Shown piece after piece: positions 39,719-49,116 of a stretch of DNA of 64,000 nt (the stretch's first letter is position 1; every line of letters begins with the position of its first letter). This DNA is from Chryseobacterium luquanense. Lineage in GTDB: Bacteria; Bacteroidota; Bacteroidia; Flavobacteriales; Weeksellaceae. The notes below the pieces were generated by a model that did no database searches, was not told where the DNA came from, and saw nothing but the letters and a program-made list of their open reading frames with translations. The DNA lies in NCBI RefSeq assembly GCF_026460945.1, contig NZ_JAOVZV010000008.1, forward strand, positions 248,001-312,000, in the 5' to 3' direction. The position numbers were made by a program, and so were the translations under genes.

Positions 39719-42454
39719 TTAAAGAGCTAAAACTCTTATATCTATCCTTCGGTTTTTTGCTTGACATTCTTCGCTGTCATTTTCAGGACAAACCGGGTGT
39801 TGAGAACCATATCCTTCTGTTTCTACCCGATCTCCGGCAATTCCCAGTTCAAGTAATTTCAATTTTGCAGTTTGTGCTCTTAAATTGGATAGTGAAAGAT
39901 TACTTTCTTCACCTCCTATATTATCTGTATAACCACCTAATTTTATTCTTAAATTCGGATATTCATTCATAATTTCAGCCAGATTAGCTAGTTGAATTTC
40001 TGAACCAGCCTTTAAGTCACTTGAACCCGTTTCAAAATATAAATTTTCAATGGTGTACCATTTATTCGGATCTAAAACCGCCTGACTTTTCTTATAAACA
40101 TCCTCCTGTAAAAAGTATAATTGGCTTTGGTTACCTAAGGAAATTGTTTTACCACTTTTCAGTCTAACTTCCTGAACATTTCCGGTATTATAAACAAAAT
40201 CGCCATTTTCATTTAATTGACCATTAATTCCTGAAGGTGCAATCACTGCGTTATTTCCTGAGATCGTTTGATTTTCTGTGTGAATTCCGGATTTACCAAG
40301 TAAGCTTTCAATTTTAGCTTTTCTGTTTGCTTCAATTTTATCTTTATGCAAAACTGCCAAAGTTGGTGCAATAACCAAAGAAACAATCGACATTAGTTTT
40401 ATTAAAATATTCATTGATGGCCCGGAAGTATCTTTAAACGGATCTCCAACTGTATCTCCTGTAATAGAAGCTTTATGCGGTTCTGAACCTTTATAATAAG
40501 TTTGTCCGTTGATTTCTACTCCTTTTTCAAAAGATTTTTTAGCATTATCCCAAGCTCCACCTGCATTATTCTGGAAAATCCCCATTAAAACTCCGCAAAC
40601 TGTTGCTCCGGCTAAAAATCCCCCTAAAACTTCTGGTCCAAAAATAAATCCAATTAATAAAGGTGAAACTATCGCAATTGCACCAGGAAGCATCATTTTT
40701 CGGATAGATGCATCAGTAGAAATAGCGACACATTTTTGATATTCCGGTTCTGCTTTTCCTTCCAAAATCCCGGGAATTTCTCTGAACTGTCTTCGGACTT
40801 CTTCTACCATCGCCATTGCAGCTTGTCCAACCGCAGTAATAGCCAAAGATGAAAATATGAATGGAATCATTCCACCGACAAATAATCCAGCCAAAACATC
40901 GGCTCGGTAAATATCAATTCCATCGATTCCTGCAATTCCTACGAAAGCCGCAAATAAAGCTAAAGCCGTTAATGCAGCAGAAGCAATCGCAAAACCTTTT
41001 CCCGATGCTGCAGTGGTATTTCCTACTGCATCTAAAATATCTGTATTCTCACGAACTTCTTTTGGTAATTCACTCATTTCAGCAATTCCTCCCGCGTTGT
41101 CTGCAATTGGTCCGAAAGCGTCAATTGCTAACTGCATTGCTGTAGTTGCCATCATTCCGGCTGCTGCAATTGCAACTCCGTATAATCCAGCGCATAAATA
41201 AGAACCGTAAATTCCTCCTGCTAAAACTAAAATCGGTAAAAGAGTTGATTCCATTCCAACCGAAAGTCCGCCAATAATGTTGGTGGCATGACCTGTTGAA
41301 GATTGTCGTACAATACTTAAAACCGGCCTTTTTCCCATCGCTGTGTAGAATTCTGTAATAATGCTCATCAAAGTTCCTACAACTAATCCTACAATGATTG
41401 CTCCGAAAACTCCCATTTTGGTAAATTCAAAACCTCTTAGAATCATTTTTTCAGGTAAAAGATAGGTGACCAAAAAGTAAGATGCGATTGCAGTAATTAC
41501 AATACTTCCCCAGTTTCCTAAATTTAGTGCATTCTGAACGTTTGAAGTTGATGCTCCTTCATTATCATTAATTTTAACGAATAAAGTTCCGATCATAGAA
41601 AATATAATTCCTGTTCCGGCAATTAACATCGGTAAAAGAATCGGAGCAAATCCTCCGAAAGAATCTACTGAGATTGTTTCTCTTCCTAAAACCATCGTTG
41701 CTAAAACGGTTGCAACATAAGATCCAAACAAATCAGCTCCCATTCCTGCAACGTCTCCAACATTATCTCCAACATTATCAGCGATTGTAGCTGGATTTCG
41801 AGGGTCATCTTCGGGAATTCCGGCTTCTACCTTTCCAACTAAATCGGCTCCGACATCAGCAGCTTTAGTGTATATTCCACCGCCAACTCTTGCAAATAGA
41901 GCGATAGATTCCGCTCCGAGAGAAAATCCGGTAAGAATCTCAATAGTTCTTTCCATTTCATGGGAATCAACAGTTGAATTAGGAGCAAAAATCTGTTTAA
42001 TAATTAAATAAACCGCACCCAATCCTAAAACTGCTAAACCTGCAACTCCCATTCCCATAACAGAACCTCCGGTAAATGATACTTTTAAAGCTTTAGATAA
42101 AGAAGTTCTAGCTGCTTCTGCAGTTCTTACATTAGCTTTTGTGGCAATTTTCATTCCGATGAAACCAGCTAAAGCTGAAAGTATGGCACCAATGACAAAA
42201 GCAATTCCGATGCTCCAGTGCGAGTTGGAATTGGTCATTCCCATCACTGCAAGTAAAATAGCTACGATAATGACGAAATACATCATGATTTTGTACTCGG
42301 CCTTGAGAAAAGCCATCGCACCGTCAGCGATATGCCCGCTGATAACTTTCATTTTTTCATTTCCTGCATTTTGTCTGCTTACCCAATTACTTTGGAGAAA
42401 AGTATAGATCAGGGCAATAACGCCAAAAATTGGCACTAACACAAATAAGTCCAT
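39719..42454 (-). CDS. hppA: Membrane-bound ion-translocating pyrophosphatase fused to a C-terminal OmpA-like domain
   Basis: Pumps H+ or Na+ using pyrophosphate hydrolysis. Residues 1 to about 703 are a complete PPase with about 16 helices. Motifs include the hallmark [40 protein letters not shown] and [20 protein letters not shown]. Ala and Gly in the last motif are the residues of K+-dependent enzymes. A hydrophilic linker (about 704-800) leads to an OmpA-like peptidoglycan-binding domain (about 802-911: [31 protein letters not shown] with Asp844, and NRRIDIRV with Arg902/903). Ordinary HppA is 660-770 residues. Both PPase termini are extracytoplasmic, so the domain would face the cell wall. 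The soluble pyrophosphatase gene is the upstream neighbour. Confidence 0.93.
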   Translation of the reverse strand: MDLFVLVPIFGVIALIYTFLQSNWVSRQNAGNEKMKVISGHIADGAMAFLKAEYKIMMYFVIIVAILLAVMGMTNSNSHWSIGIAFVIGAILSALAGFIGMKIATKANVRTAEAARTSLSKALKVSFTGGSVMGMGVAGLAVLGLGAVYLIIKQIFAPNSTVDSHEMERTIEILTGFSLGAESIALFARVGGGIYTKAADVGADLVGKVEAGIPEDDPRNPATIADNVGDNVGDVAGMGADLFGSYVATVLATMVLGRETISVDSFGGFAPILLPMLIAGTGIIFSMIGTLFVKINDNEGASTSNVQNALNLGNWGSIVITAIASYFLVTYLLPEKMILRGFEFTKMGVFGAIIVGLVVGTLMSIITEFYTAMGKRPVLSIVRQSSTGHATNIIGGLSVGMESTLLPILVLAGGIYGSYLCAGLYGVAIAAAGMMATTAMQLAIDAFGPIADNAGGIAEMSELPKEVRENTDILDAVGNTTAASGKGFAIASAALTALALFAAFVGIAGIDGIDIYRADVLAGLFVGGMIPFIFSSLAITAVGQAAMAMVEEVRRQFREIPGILEGKAEPEYQKCVAISTDASIRKMMLPGAIAIVSPLLIGFIFGPEVLGGFLAGATVCGVLMGIFQNNAGGAWDNAKKSFEKGVEINGQTYYKGSEPHKASITGDTVGDPFKDTSGPSMNILIKLMSIVSLVIAPTLAVLHKDKIEANRKAKIESLLGKSGIHTENQTISGNNAVIAPSGINGQLNENGDFVYNTGNVQEVRLKSGKTISLGNQSQLYFLQEDVYKKSQAVLDPNKWYTIENLYFETGSSDLKAGSEIQLANLAEIMNEYPNLRIKLGGYTDNIGGEESNLSLSNLRAQTAKLKLLELGIAGDRVETEGYGSQHPVCPENDSEECQAKNRRIDIRVLAL

Positions 42455-42569
42455 AGTTTAATATTTTTTTGGTAATAGAATATTAAATATACTTAATAAT
42501 TTCCATCAAACCATTTAAAATATTATAGGTTTTGAAAGTTTAAGAAAGTTTAGATAAGATTTAAAACAA

Positions 42570-42597
42570 AAAAGCAGATGAAAACTCACCTGCTTTT
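42570..42597 (-). terminator. Terminator after soluble pyrophosphatase
   Basis: Stem AAAAGCAG-TGA / TCA-CTGCTTTT with one mismatch; T-rich on the minus strand after the stem. Confidence 0.7.
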
Positions 42598-42618
42598 ATA
42601 ATTTTATTGACTAAGGAG

Positions 42619-43230
42619 CTATCCTCCGTATTTATCAGAATAGTCTTTTTGAGAAGCTATAATTACTTTATGTGCATGATCTGCTCCATAAACTTCCTGG
42701 ATTCTGCATTTTGCAGGCTCATCCGGTAAGTTTTTGTAAGTAAGGAAATAGTGCATCAATCTTTTTACTTCAGCTTCTGGTAATTCTGAAATATCTCTGA
42801 AATGCCCGAAAGCGTGATCACTTACCATTACTGCAACGATTTTATCATCAGCTTCACCTCCATCAATCATTTTGAAACCTCCGATTGGAATAGCTTCCAT
42901 CAAAAGTCCTCCTGAATGAATATTATGAGAACTTAAAACACAAATATCCAAAGGATCATGATCTCCCATTGTAACATCGCTTGCACCACTTTCTACAGCT
43001 AATCTCATTACTTCTGCGTCACAGTAAGTTCTTGGAACAAAACCGTATAATGCAGGAATAATGTTTGAAAATTTCTGAGGTCTGTCTACTTTAAGGTAAC
43101 CAGTTTCTTTATCTACTTCATATTTAATGGTGTCTGAAGGAACTATTTCCACGAATACGTTTACAACGTTTGGCGCATCTTCTCCTGCAGAAATCCCATG
43201 CCACGGATGTGCTTTAAAATTTGGAATCAT
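42619..43230 (-). CDS. ppa: Inorganic diphosphatase (family I)
   Basis: Cytoplasmic enzyme that hydrolyses pyrophosphate. The 203-residue protein has VFVEIVPSDTIKYEVDKETGYLKVDRP, the metal-site signature GDHDPLDICVL, and DGGEADDKIVAV. These match bacterial family I enzymes (about 175-220). It follows an uncharacterised membrane-protein gene by 20 bp and precedes hppA on the same strand, separated from it by a terminator. Having soluble and membrane PPase genes side by side suggests that the cell can either burn or harvest pyrophosphate. Confidence 0.95.
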   Translation of the reverse strand: MIPNFKAHPWHGISAGEDAPNVVNVFVEIVPSDTIKYEVDKETGYLKVDRPQKFSNIIPALYGFVPRTYCDAEVMRLAVESGASDVTMGDHDPLDICVLSSHNIHSGGLLMEAIPIGGFKMIDGGEADDKIVAVMVSDHAFGHFRDISELPEAEVKRLMHYFLTYKNLPDEPAKCRIQEVYGADHAHKVIIASQKDYSDKYGG

Positions 43231-43250
43231 TATTTATATTTATTATTTAA

Positions 43251-43763
43251 TTAAGCTATTATTAAAATTTCTCTCCTTAAATCTTCGATGGTGGCACCTA
43301 TATAATCATTATCATTCATGTAATTCATAATGAAAACGGTTTTATATTCGTTAAGATTCGGATTATTATTAAGACTTTCGTATGTTTTGTGAAGCAAATC
43401 TATGATTGCATTTTTAGAATCTACAATATTCTGCCATGAATTTTTTGTTAAATAAAGCTGTTGAGAAGCATTATATTCAAATTCTTCGGTAATTGTTTTT
43501 TCAGTCAGAAATACAAATTCATGAGCGGCAAGATCTTTATCAAATTTTAAAATAAGATTGGAAGGTTTTATTCTTTCTAAAAAAAGGGTCATTCTTTCAT
43601 AAGAATGGGTTTTATTTTCAGAATTTGATTTTACAGAAAGTAATTTAATCTCCTGATTTTTTAAGTTGATGTAAGTATATACAAATTGTCTCAGCAAAAC
43701 CAAAAACGGTATTGCAATAACTAATGCGGCTGCATAAGGTAAATAGTCTAAAAAATCTGTCAT
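43251..43763 (-). CDS. Conserved membrane-anchored protein of unknown function
   Basis: The 170-residue protein has one N-terminal membrane segment (YAAALVIAIPFLVLLRQFVYTYINL) followed by a cytoplasmic or periplasmic mixed domain. The conserved-looking core is RMTLFLERIKPSNLILKFD and the C terminus (FIMNYMNDNDYIGATIEDLRREILI) is consistent with a flavobacterial DUF family. I cannot assign a function. ATG 43763 is chosen because the upstream TTG at 43778 overlaps the minus-7 box 43776-43783. It is probably co-transcribed with ppa. Confidence 0.7.
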   Translation of the reverse strand: MTDFLDYLPYAAALVIAIPFLVLLRQFVYTYINLKNQEIKLLSVKSNSENKTHSYERMTLFLERIKPSNLILKFDKDLAAHEFVFLTEKTITEEFEYNASQQLYLTKNSWQNIVDSKNAIIDLLHKTYESLNNNPNLNEYKTVFIMNYMNDNDYIGATIEDLRREILIIA

Positions 43764-43775
43764 AATTTGAGGAAG

Positions 43776-43783
43776 CAAAATTA
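43776..43783 (-). promoter_or_regulatory. Minus-7 box of the membrane-protein/ppa operon
   Basis: TAATTTTG on the minus strand, 12 nt before the start codon at 43763. Confidence 0.55.
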
Positions 43784-43799
43784 ATGATATTTTCTGAAT

Positions 43800-44732
43800 T
43801 TACAGCTCAAATAATGCAGGTCTTTGAGTTACTTCGTGATAACATATACTTTTGTCATCAAAATAATGATAAACAAGACTTTTTCGGGTTTTGGTTTTGT
43901 CTAAATGTGGTTCTCCACCATGAAGAATATTGGCATGCCAAATCAAAAGATCTCCTTTTTTAGCTCGGAAAACTTCTTTTTTAAAACCTAATTCTTTCAC
44001 TTTATTCTCAAGGAATTCTTCATAAGCTAAATAGCTTTTTTTACCGATTTTAAAAGCCGTTCCTTCATTATCATAATCAGAGTTCAGGAAATATGGCAGT
44101 TTATGACTCCCCGGAATATAATGCAAAGCACCATTTGTTTCATCCACATCTTCCAAAGCAATCCAAACTCCTAGAAGTCCGCCTAAAGGATAAGTCGTCA
44201 TATGAATACTGTCAGAATGTGTTTTTTGCTGACTTCCGTTGATGAAATTGATACTTTGGAATAATTTAGCATTTCCATCAATTAAAACAGATAAAAATTC
44301 AAGTAAATTCTTATCGTTTCCAATATTTTTAATGATTTCTGAATGATGAATAACGAACATTAATTTTCCACCGTAACGGAATTTTATCGTCCCATCTTTC
44401 ATTAATTTTTCAATTTCATTATTGATCTGATCTGCGGTTTCAGGTTTCAAATAATTTCTCAAAACTAAAAAACCCTGATCGTCAAAACTTTCAGCACTCA
44501 TTTTATTTTCCTCTGAAAGATTCTTATAAAATTCGGTATTAAAAAGTTTTTCTTTATCAAACGTTCTCTCATTTTCTGGTAAATGAGCAAAATCTTTGCT
44601 TGAAATGCTTGAGAAATAAGATTTATCGAGTCCGTATTTTTTATAAAGTGGGATATTATGCTGTAATTTTTTTCTATTGAAAAAATTATAAATCATGTAA
44701 GGCAATTTATAATTGCGAATCTTCTTTAGCAT
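43800..44732 (-). CDS. Phytanoyl-CoA dioxygenase (PhyH) family protein
   Basis: Predicted Fe(II)/2-oxoglutarate oxygenase of 310 residues. The double-stranded beta-helix holds the iron ligands in KTHSDSIHMTTYPLGG (HxD) and the distal His in LIWHANILHGGEPHLDKTKTRKSLVYHY, where the Arg (TRKS) would bind 2-oxoglutarate. The first about 80 residues are basic and family-unlike. The substrate is unknown; PhyH members hydroxylate fatty acyl, ectoine or small-molecule substrates. It lies between an acyltransferase-like gene and the ppa operon; the gaps (73 and 36 bp) are compatible with one transcript. Confidence 0.85.
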   Translation of the reverse strand: MLKKIRNYKLPYMIYNFFNRKKLQHNIPLYKKYGLDKSYFSSISSKDFAHLPENERTFDKEKLFNTEFYKNLSEENKMSAESFDDQGFLVLRNYLKPETADQINNEIEKLMKDGTIKFRYGGKLMFVIHHSEIIKNIGNDKNLLEFLSVLIDGNAKLFQSINFINGSQQKTHSDSIHMTTYPLGGLLGVWIALEDVDETNGALHYIPGSHKLPYFLNSDYDNEGTAFKIGKKSYLAYEEFLENKVKELGFKKEVFRAKKGDLLIWHANILHGGEPHLDKTKTRKSLVYHYFDDKSICYHEVTQRPALFEL

Positions 44733-44805
44733 TGCTATTAGTTTGTAAAATACTTGTATAAATTTATGAAATATATTTAGAACTAATCTAAAGAGCGTGG
44801 TTAAA

Positions 44806-45714
44806 TTATCGTTTCATGATAAACTTCAAGCTTAACCATTTTTTGAGAATATCTTTCTTGGAATAATCTATCATATGATAAGGCCGAAGCTCAGGTCTGA
44901 AACCTCTGAAAAATTCTTCAACATTAGGAAGATCACTTCCTTCAAAATCGAAAATTTTAGTCTGGATATTTTCTTTTATACAATTGTCTATCAAGACAGA
45001 AGCTCCTGATAATTTAACCGATTCTTTATCATTAAATGTTCCTAAAAGTGCCACCGTAAAATCATCAAAATAAGTCACAATAATGTTGATAATTCTTTTA
45101 TTAAGATAAAAAGCAGAGAACTTCAAACAGCCTGCTTCAAACATATTTTTAAAAATTAAAACAAACAATTCTGTATCTTCTTCTTTATCAGCACCCAATA
45201 AATTACCTCTAATAAAGCTTTCAGCTTGATTAAAATTGATTTCTTTAATTTCAGAGTTACTCAAAACATGTTCGTCTAATCTGAGTTTTCTCTTTCTTTT
45301 TGGAGAATATTTTGAGTAAACCTTTTCGTACTGGTCAGGGAAAATCAGAAAGTTGTTTTTAGATTTTAATGAAGTTTTAAACTGATTAAATTCATTAAAA
45401 GTATAAATTCTGATGAGATATTTTTTCTCTAAAAAACTTAAAAACAATTCATTAAGTTCAATATTGTCTTCCTTTGAAAAAACGCCTAATTGCTGACAAA
45501 GCATAGGATTGTGAACTATTTTTACACCAGATTTATAAACATACGGAACCGGCATTACTGCTTCATAATCTTTATAAACGAGCAATTCCCATTTTTTATC
45601 AGAACTAATATCTAAAAATCGTTTTGTTGCAGAATATTTTCGTTGTATAGAACTTTCAAGGCATTGAGAATATTTTTCAAAATCAATTTCATTATATTTT
45701 AATCTTCTAATCAT
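44806..45714 (-). CDS. GNAT/FemAB-like acyltransferase
   Basis: The 302-residue protein has the layout of flavobacterial two-domain GNAT proteins. A degenerate N-terminal GNAT half is followed by the basic segment KYSPKRKRKLRLDEHVL. A second GNAT half follows, with INIIVTYFDDFTVALLGTFNDKESVKLSGASVLIDNCI and the terminal signature FDFEGSDLPNVEEFFRGFRPELRPYHMI. That last motif resembles the end of FemAB/lipid II aminoacyltransferase folds. A cell-envelope or polysaccharide acylation role is plausible but unproved. Its start overlaps the radC stop by 4 bp. Confidence 0.72.
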   Translation of the reverse strand: MIRRLKYNEIDFEKYSQCLESSIQRKYSATKRFLDISSDKKWELLVYKDYEAVMPVPYVYKSGVKIVHNPMLCQQLGVFSKEDNIELNELFLSFLEKKYLIRIYTFNEFNQFKTSLKSKNNFLIFPDQYEKVYSKYSPKRKRKLRLDEHVLSNSEIKEINFNQAESFIRGNLLGADKEEDTELFVLIFKNMFEAGCLKFSAFYLNKRIINIIVTYFDDFTVALLGTFNDKESVKLSGASVLIDNCIKENIQTKIFDFEGSDLPNVEEFFRGFRPELRPYHMIDYSKKDILKKWLSLKFIMKR

Positions 45715-46388
45715 AATAATCCTTCGTCTGCAAAACTCAGATATGAATTTTGGGTAATAATTAAATGATCCAAAAGCTGAATATTCATCAAATTTCCTGC
45801 TTCTTTCACTTTTTTGGTTATGCTAATATCTTCTGCGCTTGGTTTTAAATTTCCTGACGGATGATTGTGCGAAATAATAATTCCTGTTGAAAAATGCTCT
45901 AAAGCTGTTTTGAAAAGTATTCTGATGTCTACAATCGACTGATTGATTCCGCCTTGAGTAAGTTGGGCAATGTGAATTACTTTATTGCTTTGATTCAGAA
46001 AAAGTGCCCAAAATTCTTCTGTTCTTAGATCAGATAAATGCAGTTTTAAGACATTATAGGCGTCTTTACTGCTCGAAATTTGAGGTTTTTCAGGGATTTC
46101 CTGAGCTGCTCTTCTTCTTCCGATTTCCAAAGCTGTTGCAATTGAAATAGCTTTTACTTCACCAACTCCTTTAAATTTAATTAAATCTTTCACCGTCAAT
46201 AAACTCAACTGATGCCAATTGTTATCAACCGAAGCTAATATTTTTCTTGCCAATTCAACAGCGGTTTCATCTCTGCTTCCACTTCCCATAATGATTGCCA
46301 AAAGTTCAGAATCGGATAACGAATTTTTACCTTTCAGTAAAAACTTTTCTCTCGGTCTGTCGTCTTCTGCCAAAAATTTTATAGACAT
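45711..46388 (-). CDS. radC: RadC/MPN-family DNA repair-associated protein
   Basis: The 225-residue protein has the N-terminal helix-hairpin-helix region (LIKFKGVGEVKAISIATALEIGRR) and the JAMM/MPN metalloprotease-like site. The site reads GIIISHNHPSGNLKPSAEDISITKKV, with Ser, two His and Asp positioned as in RadC. The biochemical role of RadC is not settled; involvement in recombination is debated. It overlaps the next gene by 4 bp (ATGA), so the two are translationally coupled. Confidence 0.95.
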   Translation of the reverse strand: MSIKFLAEDDRPREKFLLKGKNSLSDSELLAIIMGSGSRDETAVELARKILASVDNNWHQLSLLTVKDLIKFKGVGEVKAISIATALEIGRRRAAQEIPEKPQISSSKDAYNVLKLHLSDLRTEEFWALFLNQSNKVIHIAQLTQGGINQSIVDIRILFKTALEHFSTGIIISHNHPSGNLKPSAEDISITKKVKEAGNLMNIQLLDHLIITQNSYLSFADEGLL

Positions 46389-46424
46389 GAATTTAGTTTA
46401 AAGGTTTCTGGTTATAGATTTAAG

Positions 46425-46997
46425 TTAATAAAAAGCATATAAAATGATGCTCTTTTTTGATTGGTCTAAAAACTTTGCTGTTTGATTAAAAGCTTTTGTA
46501 GAAAGCATAGGACAACCTAAACTTAAACACGCTAAATCTTGAGATTCCTGATCTGAAACACAGCCAAAAGAATGCAGAACAATGGCACGCTGCATCGCAT
46601 TGTCATTTGTTGAATCCAAACCTTTCAAACGATAAGCTTTGCCAAATTGACCAACATAACTTTGCTTGATTTCATATTTTCCTAAAGAAGATTGATAAGA
46701 GCCTTCAACATTGGAAAATTTAAGCTGATTTGATTTCGGAATTACAGATCCTGAACCGTGGGAAACAATTGCTTTTTGAACAATTTTGTTGTTTTTTAAG
46801 TCATAAACAAAATACCGGTATTTCCCGGAATGAACTTTAAAATTAATAAAAATTGCAAAATCTTGATTATACTCTTTATTTTTAATATAATCTCTCAACT
46901 CAGAAATTTTCTCTTTTGGCAAGACATCAATATTTTCCTGAGCTTTTGACTGACTGCAGGAAATTAATAAAAGGAATGCAAAAAGTAAAGATTTCAT
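46425..46997 (-). CDS. Murein L,D-transpeptidase catalytic-domain lipoprotein
   Basis: Exported YkuD-like protein of 190 residues with a lipoprotein signal (MKSLLFAFLLLISC). The catalytic region has the order seen in this subfamily: FVYDLKNNKIVQKAIVSHGSGS, GKYEIKQSYVGQFGKAYRLKGLD, AIVLHSFGCVSDQES and CLSLGCPMLS, with nucleophile Cys in SLGCPML and His in VLHSFG. Its probable role is remodelling or anchoring of the cell wall, consistent with dacB (49117-50487) nearby. Between it and the next gene is a 145-bp inverted-repeat element. Confidence 0.88.
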   Translation of the reverse strand: MKSLLFAFLLLISCSQSKAQENIDVLPKEKISELRDYIKNKEYNQDFAIFINFKVHSGKYRYFVYDLKNNKIVQKAIVSHGSGSVIPKSNQLKFSNVEGSYQSSLGKYEIKQSYVGQFGKAYRLKGLDSTNDNAMQRAIVLHSFGCVSDQESQDLACLSLGCPMLSTKAFNQTAKFLDQSKKSIILYAFY

Positions 46998-47025
46998 ATT
47001 TGTTTAAAGTTATTCTTAGAACATT

Positions 47026-47170
47026 TTTTTACCGCAAAAGATTCAAAAGATTTTTATTCGATTAATTTATTCAAAAGCTAACAAAACGATTGTGAACTTT
47101 TTTTCTATATTTTATAAACTTTTGAACAGCCATTTTTCAATCATTTCTTTTGAATCTTTTGCGGTAAAAA
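47026..47170. repeat. 145-bp intergenic element with perfect 25-bp terminal inverted repeats
   Basis: Positions 47026-47050 are the exact reverse complement of 47146-47170 (25 of 25; for example TTTTTACCGCAAAAGATTCA at the left end). The interior is AT-rich and codes for nothing visible. No clear target-site duplication is seen. It behaves like a MITE or REP/BIME-type element. Confidence 0.8.
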
Positions 47171-47185
47171 TATATTAATATAATA

Positions 47186-47854
47186 TTATTCGATGATTAA
47201 TCCGTCTTTCATGACCAACTTACGGTCGGTAATTTCTGCCAACTGAGGATTGTGCGTCACAATTACAAAAGTCTGATTGTATTTATCTCTCAAATCAAAA
47301 AATAACCGGTGAAGATCATCTGCGTTTTTTGAGTCTAAATTACCTGTCGGTTCATCTGCATAAATAATCTTGGGAGAATTGATTAAGGCTCTTGCAACCG
47401 CAACTCTTTGCGCCTCACCACCCGATAATTGATTGGGTTTATGATGAATTCTTTCAGCAATTTTTAAATCTTCAAACAGATGATATGCTTTTTCTAAAGT
47501 TTCTTTTTCGTTGGCTCCTGCAATTTTTGTTGGCAGTAAAACGTTTTCTAAAGCGGTAAACTCAGGAAGCAACTGATGAAACTGAAACACAAAACCAATA
47601 TTCTGATTTCTGAATTTTGAAATCTGTTTATCGCTCATGTAAATAAAAGGCTGGTCGTTCAAAAAAATCTCCGTATCGTATTTTTGAGGATTTGATGGAG
47701 TATCTAAAGTTCCCAAAATCTGAAGAAGTGTAGATTTTCCGGCTCCGGATTCTCCTACAATAGAAACAACTTCCCCAGTTTTAATGTGAATATCAACTCC
47801 TTTCAATACTTCCAGATCTCCATAAGATTTATGGATATTACTCGCTCTAATCAT
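47186..47854 (-). CDS. LolD-like ABC transporter ATP-binding protein
   Basis: ATPase of the MacB/LolD group, 222 residues. Walker A is [18 protein letters not shown], the Q-loop is [24 protein letters not shown], the signature is [16 protein letters not shown], and Walker B is [17 protein letters not shown]. The [16 protein letters not shown] segment is the LolD hallmark. LolD drives lipoprotein release from the inner membrane; its permease gene (lolCE type) is not adjacent. LolA, the carrier, is encoded at 5559-6206. The minus-7 box at 47859-47866 leaves only 4 nt to the start codon. Confidence 0.88.
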   Translation of the reverse strand: MIRASNIHKSYGDLEVLKGVDIHIKTGEVVSIVGESGAGKSTLLQILGTLDTPSNPQKYDTEIFLNDQPFIYMSDKQISKFRNQNIGFVFQFHQLLPEFTALENVLLPTKIAGANEKETLEKAYHLFEDLKIAERIHHKPNQLSGGEAQRVAVARALINSPKIIYADEPTGNLDSKNADDLHRLFFDLRDKYNQTFVIVTHNPQLAEITDRKLVMKDGLIIE

Positions 47855-47858
47855 GTTT

Positions 47859-47866
47859 CAAAAATA
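47859..47866 (-). promoter_or_regulatory. Minus-7 box of the LolD-like gene
   Basis: TATTTTTG on the minus strand, exactly 4 nt before the ATG at 47854, which implies a leaderless transcript. Confidence 0.6.
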
Positions 47867-47955
47867 GTGTTTTTTTCTTTTGTTTTAAGGTTTTAAAAAG
47901 AGGTTTTAGAATGAATGATCTAAGTTTCAATTATCAATTTTTTAATAATAATTAT

Positions 47956-49110
47956 TTATGCTTTTTTAATTAAAATTCTAAAAGTTGTACCTTTTCCTAC
48001 TTCTGTTTGAGAAATTTTAATATCTCCGTTATGATATTCCTGTACTACTCTTTTTGCTAAACTTAAACCTAATCCCCAACCTCGTTTTTTAGTTGAATAT
48101 CCTGGTTTAAAAGCATTTTGAGCTTGATATTTTGTCATTCCGCTTCCATTATCTTTTACTTCCACCAAAATATTTTTATTGCGCTCGAAAACCGACATTT
48201 GTAAAATACCTTGACCTTTCATGGCATCAACTGCATTTTTAACAAGATTTTCTATCACCCAGCTCATCAGAATTTTATTGTGTGGAACCAATATATTATA
48301 GGTTGGAAGCAAAAGTGTAAAATCGATTTTTCTAGAAATTCTCGTTTTCAGATAATCGTAATTTTCTTTAATAGTTTCATTGAAATTCGTATCATTCAAC
48401 TCCGGAACCGAACCTATTTTTGAGAATCGTTCTGAGATAGTTCTAAGTCTTTCAATATCTTTTTCAATTTCAATTACGCCATCAGAATCAGGGTTTTCTA
48501 ACTTCATAATTTCCATCCAACCCATCATTGACGATAATGGAGTTCCGATTTGATGCGCTGTTTCTTTTGCCAAACCAGCCCAAAGATAACCTTCATCAGT
48601 TTTTTTAACAGTTCTTAAAAACCAAAATGAAAATAAGAAATAGCACAAAACAAAAAATCCGAGGAGAAAAGGAAAATATTGAAGATTATTCAACATTCTT
48701 GAATTGTCATAATACACAAACTGATCATTTCCGCCCTGAACTTTTATTTCAATTGCGGGATATTTTTTCTCCATTATCTTGGCTTCGGCGACTATATTTT
48801 GAGAATCATCTCCAATTTCTTGCGACAGATGTTTGTACTCAATAATCTGATCATTTTTATCTAAAATAATCATCGGAATTGTCGTATTTGAGCTGTAAAT
48901 GGCAAGAAGTAATTCCTGAACTTCTAAACTTGGTGTAACATCCTGTTGAAATTTCAGAGCTTTAACCAAAATGTCAACTTGCTTTACTTCATCTTTCTTC
49001 AAATAATTTACCACCAAGGTAGAAGTAATAACGATGGATACAACAACCAATGTCATCAAAGAAAAAATAAACCAGTTGTTGAATCTGGCAAAAATGGATC
49101 TTTTTTTCAA
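47956..49110 (-). CDS. Sensor histidine kinase
   Basis: The 384-residue membrane kinase has a transmembrane segment near residues 16-33 and an extracytoplasmic sensor (about 34-145) with no named domain. A second segment follows (FPFLLGFFVLCYFLFSFWFL). The dimerisation/phosphoacceptor H-box is KETAHQIGTPLSSMMGWMEIMK. The ATP-binding domain has N-box NLVKNAVDAMKGQG, G1 VKDNGSGM and G2 GWGLGLSLAKRVV. There is no HAMP domain. No response-regulator gene is adjacent, so it is an orphan kinase here. It lies 6 bp downstream of dacB on the same strand, so the two are probably co-transcribed. Confidence 0.92.
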   Translation of the reverse strand: MKKRSIFARFNNWFIFSLMTLVVVSIVITSTLVVNYLKKDEVKQVDILVKALKFQQDVTPSLEVQELLLAIYSSNTTIPMIILDKNDQIIEYKHLSQEIGDDSQNIVAEAKIMEKKYPAIEIKVQGGNDQFVYYDNSRMLNNLQYFPFLLGFFVLCYFLFSFWFLRTVKKTDEGYLWAGLAKETAHQIGTPLSSMMGWMEIMKLENPDSDGVIEIEKDIERLRTISERFSKIGSVPELNDTNFNETIKENYDYLKTRISRKIDFTLLLPTYNILVPHNKILMSWVIENLVKNAVDAMKGQGILQMSVFERNKNILVEVKDNGSGMTKYQAQNAFKPGYSTKKRGWGLGLSLAKRVVQEYHNGDIKISQTEVGKGTTFRILIKKA

Positions 49111-49116
49111 TCTGAA

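Noticed and set aside
40861..41201. Plus-strand open frames inside the hppA gene
   Set aside because: They are antisense shadows of a highly conserved coding region with no signal peptide, promoter or recognisable motif.
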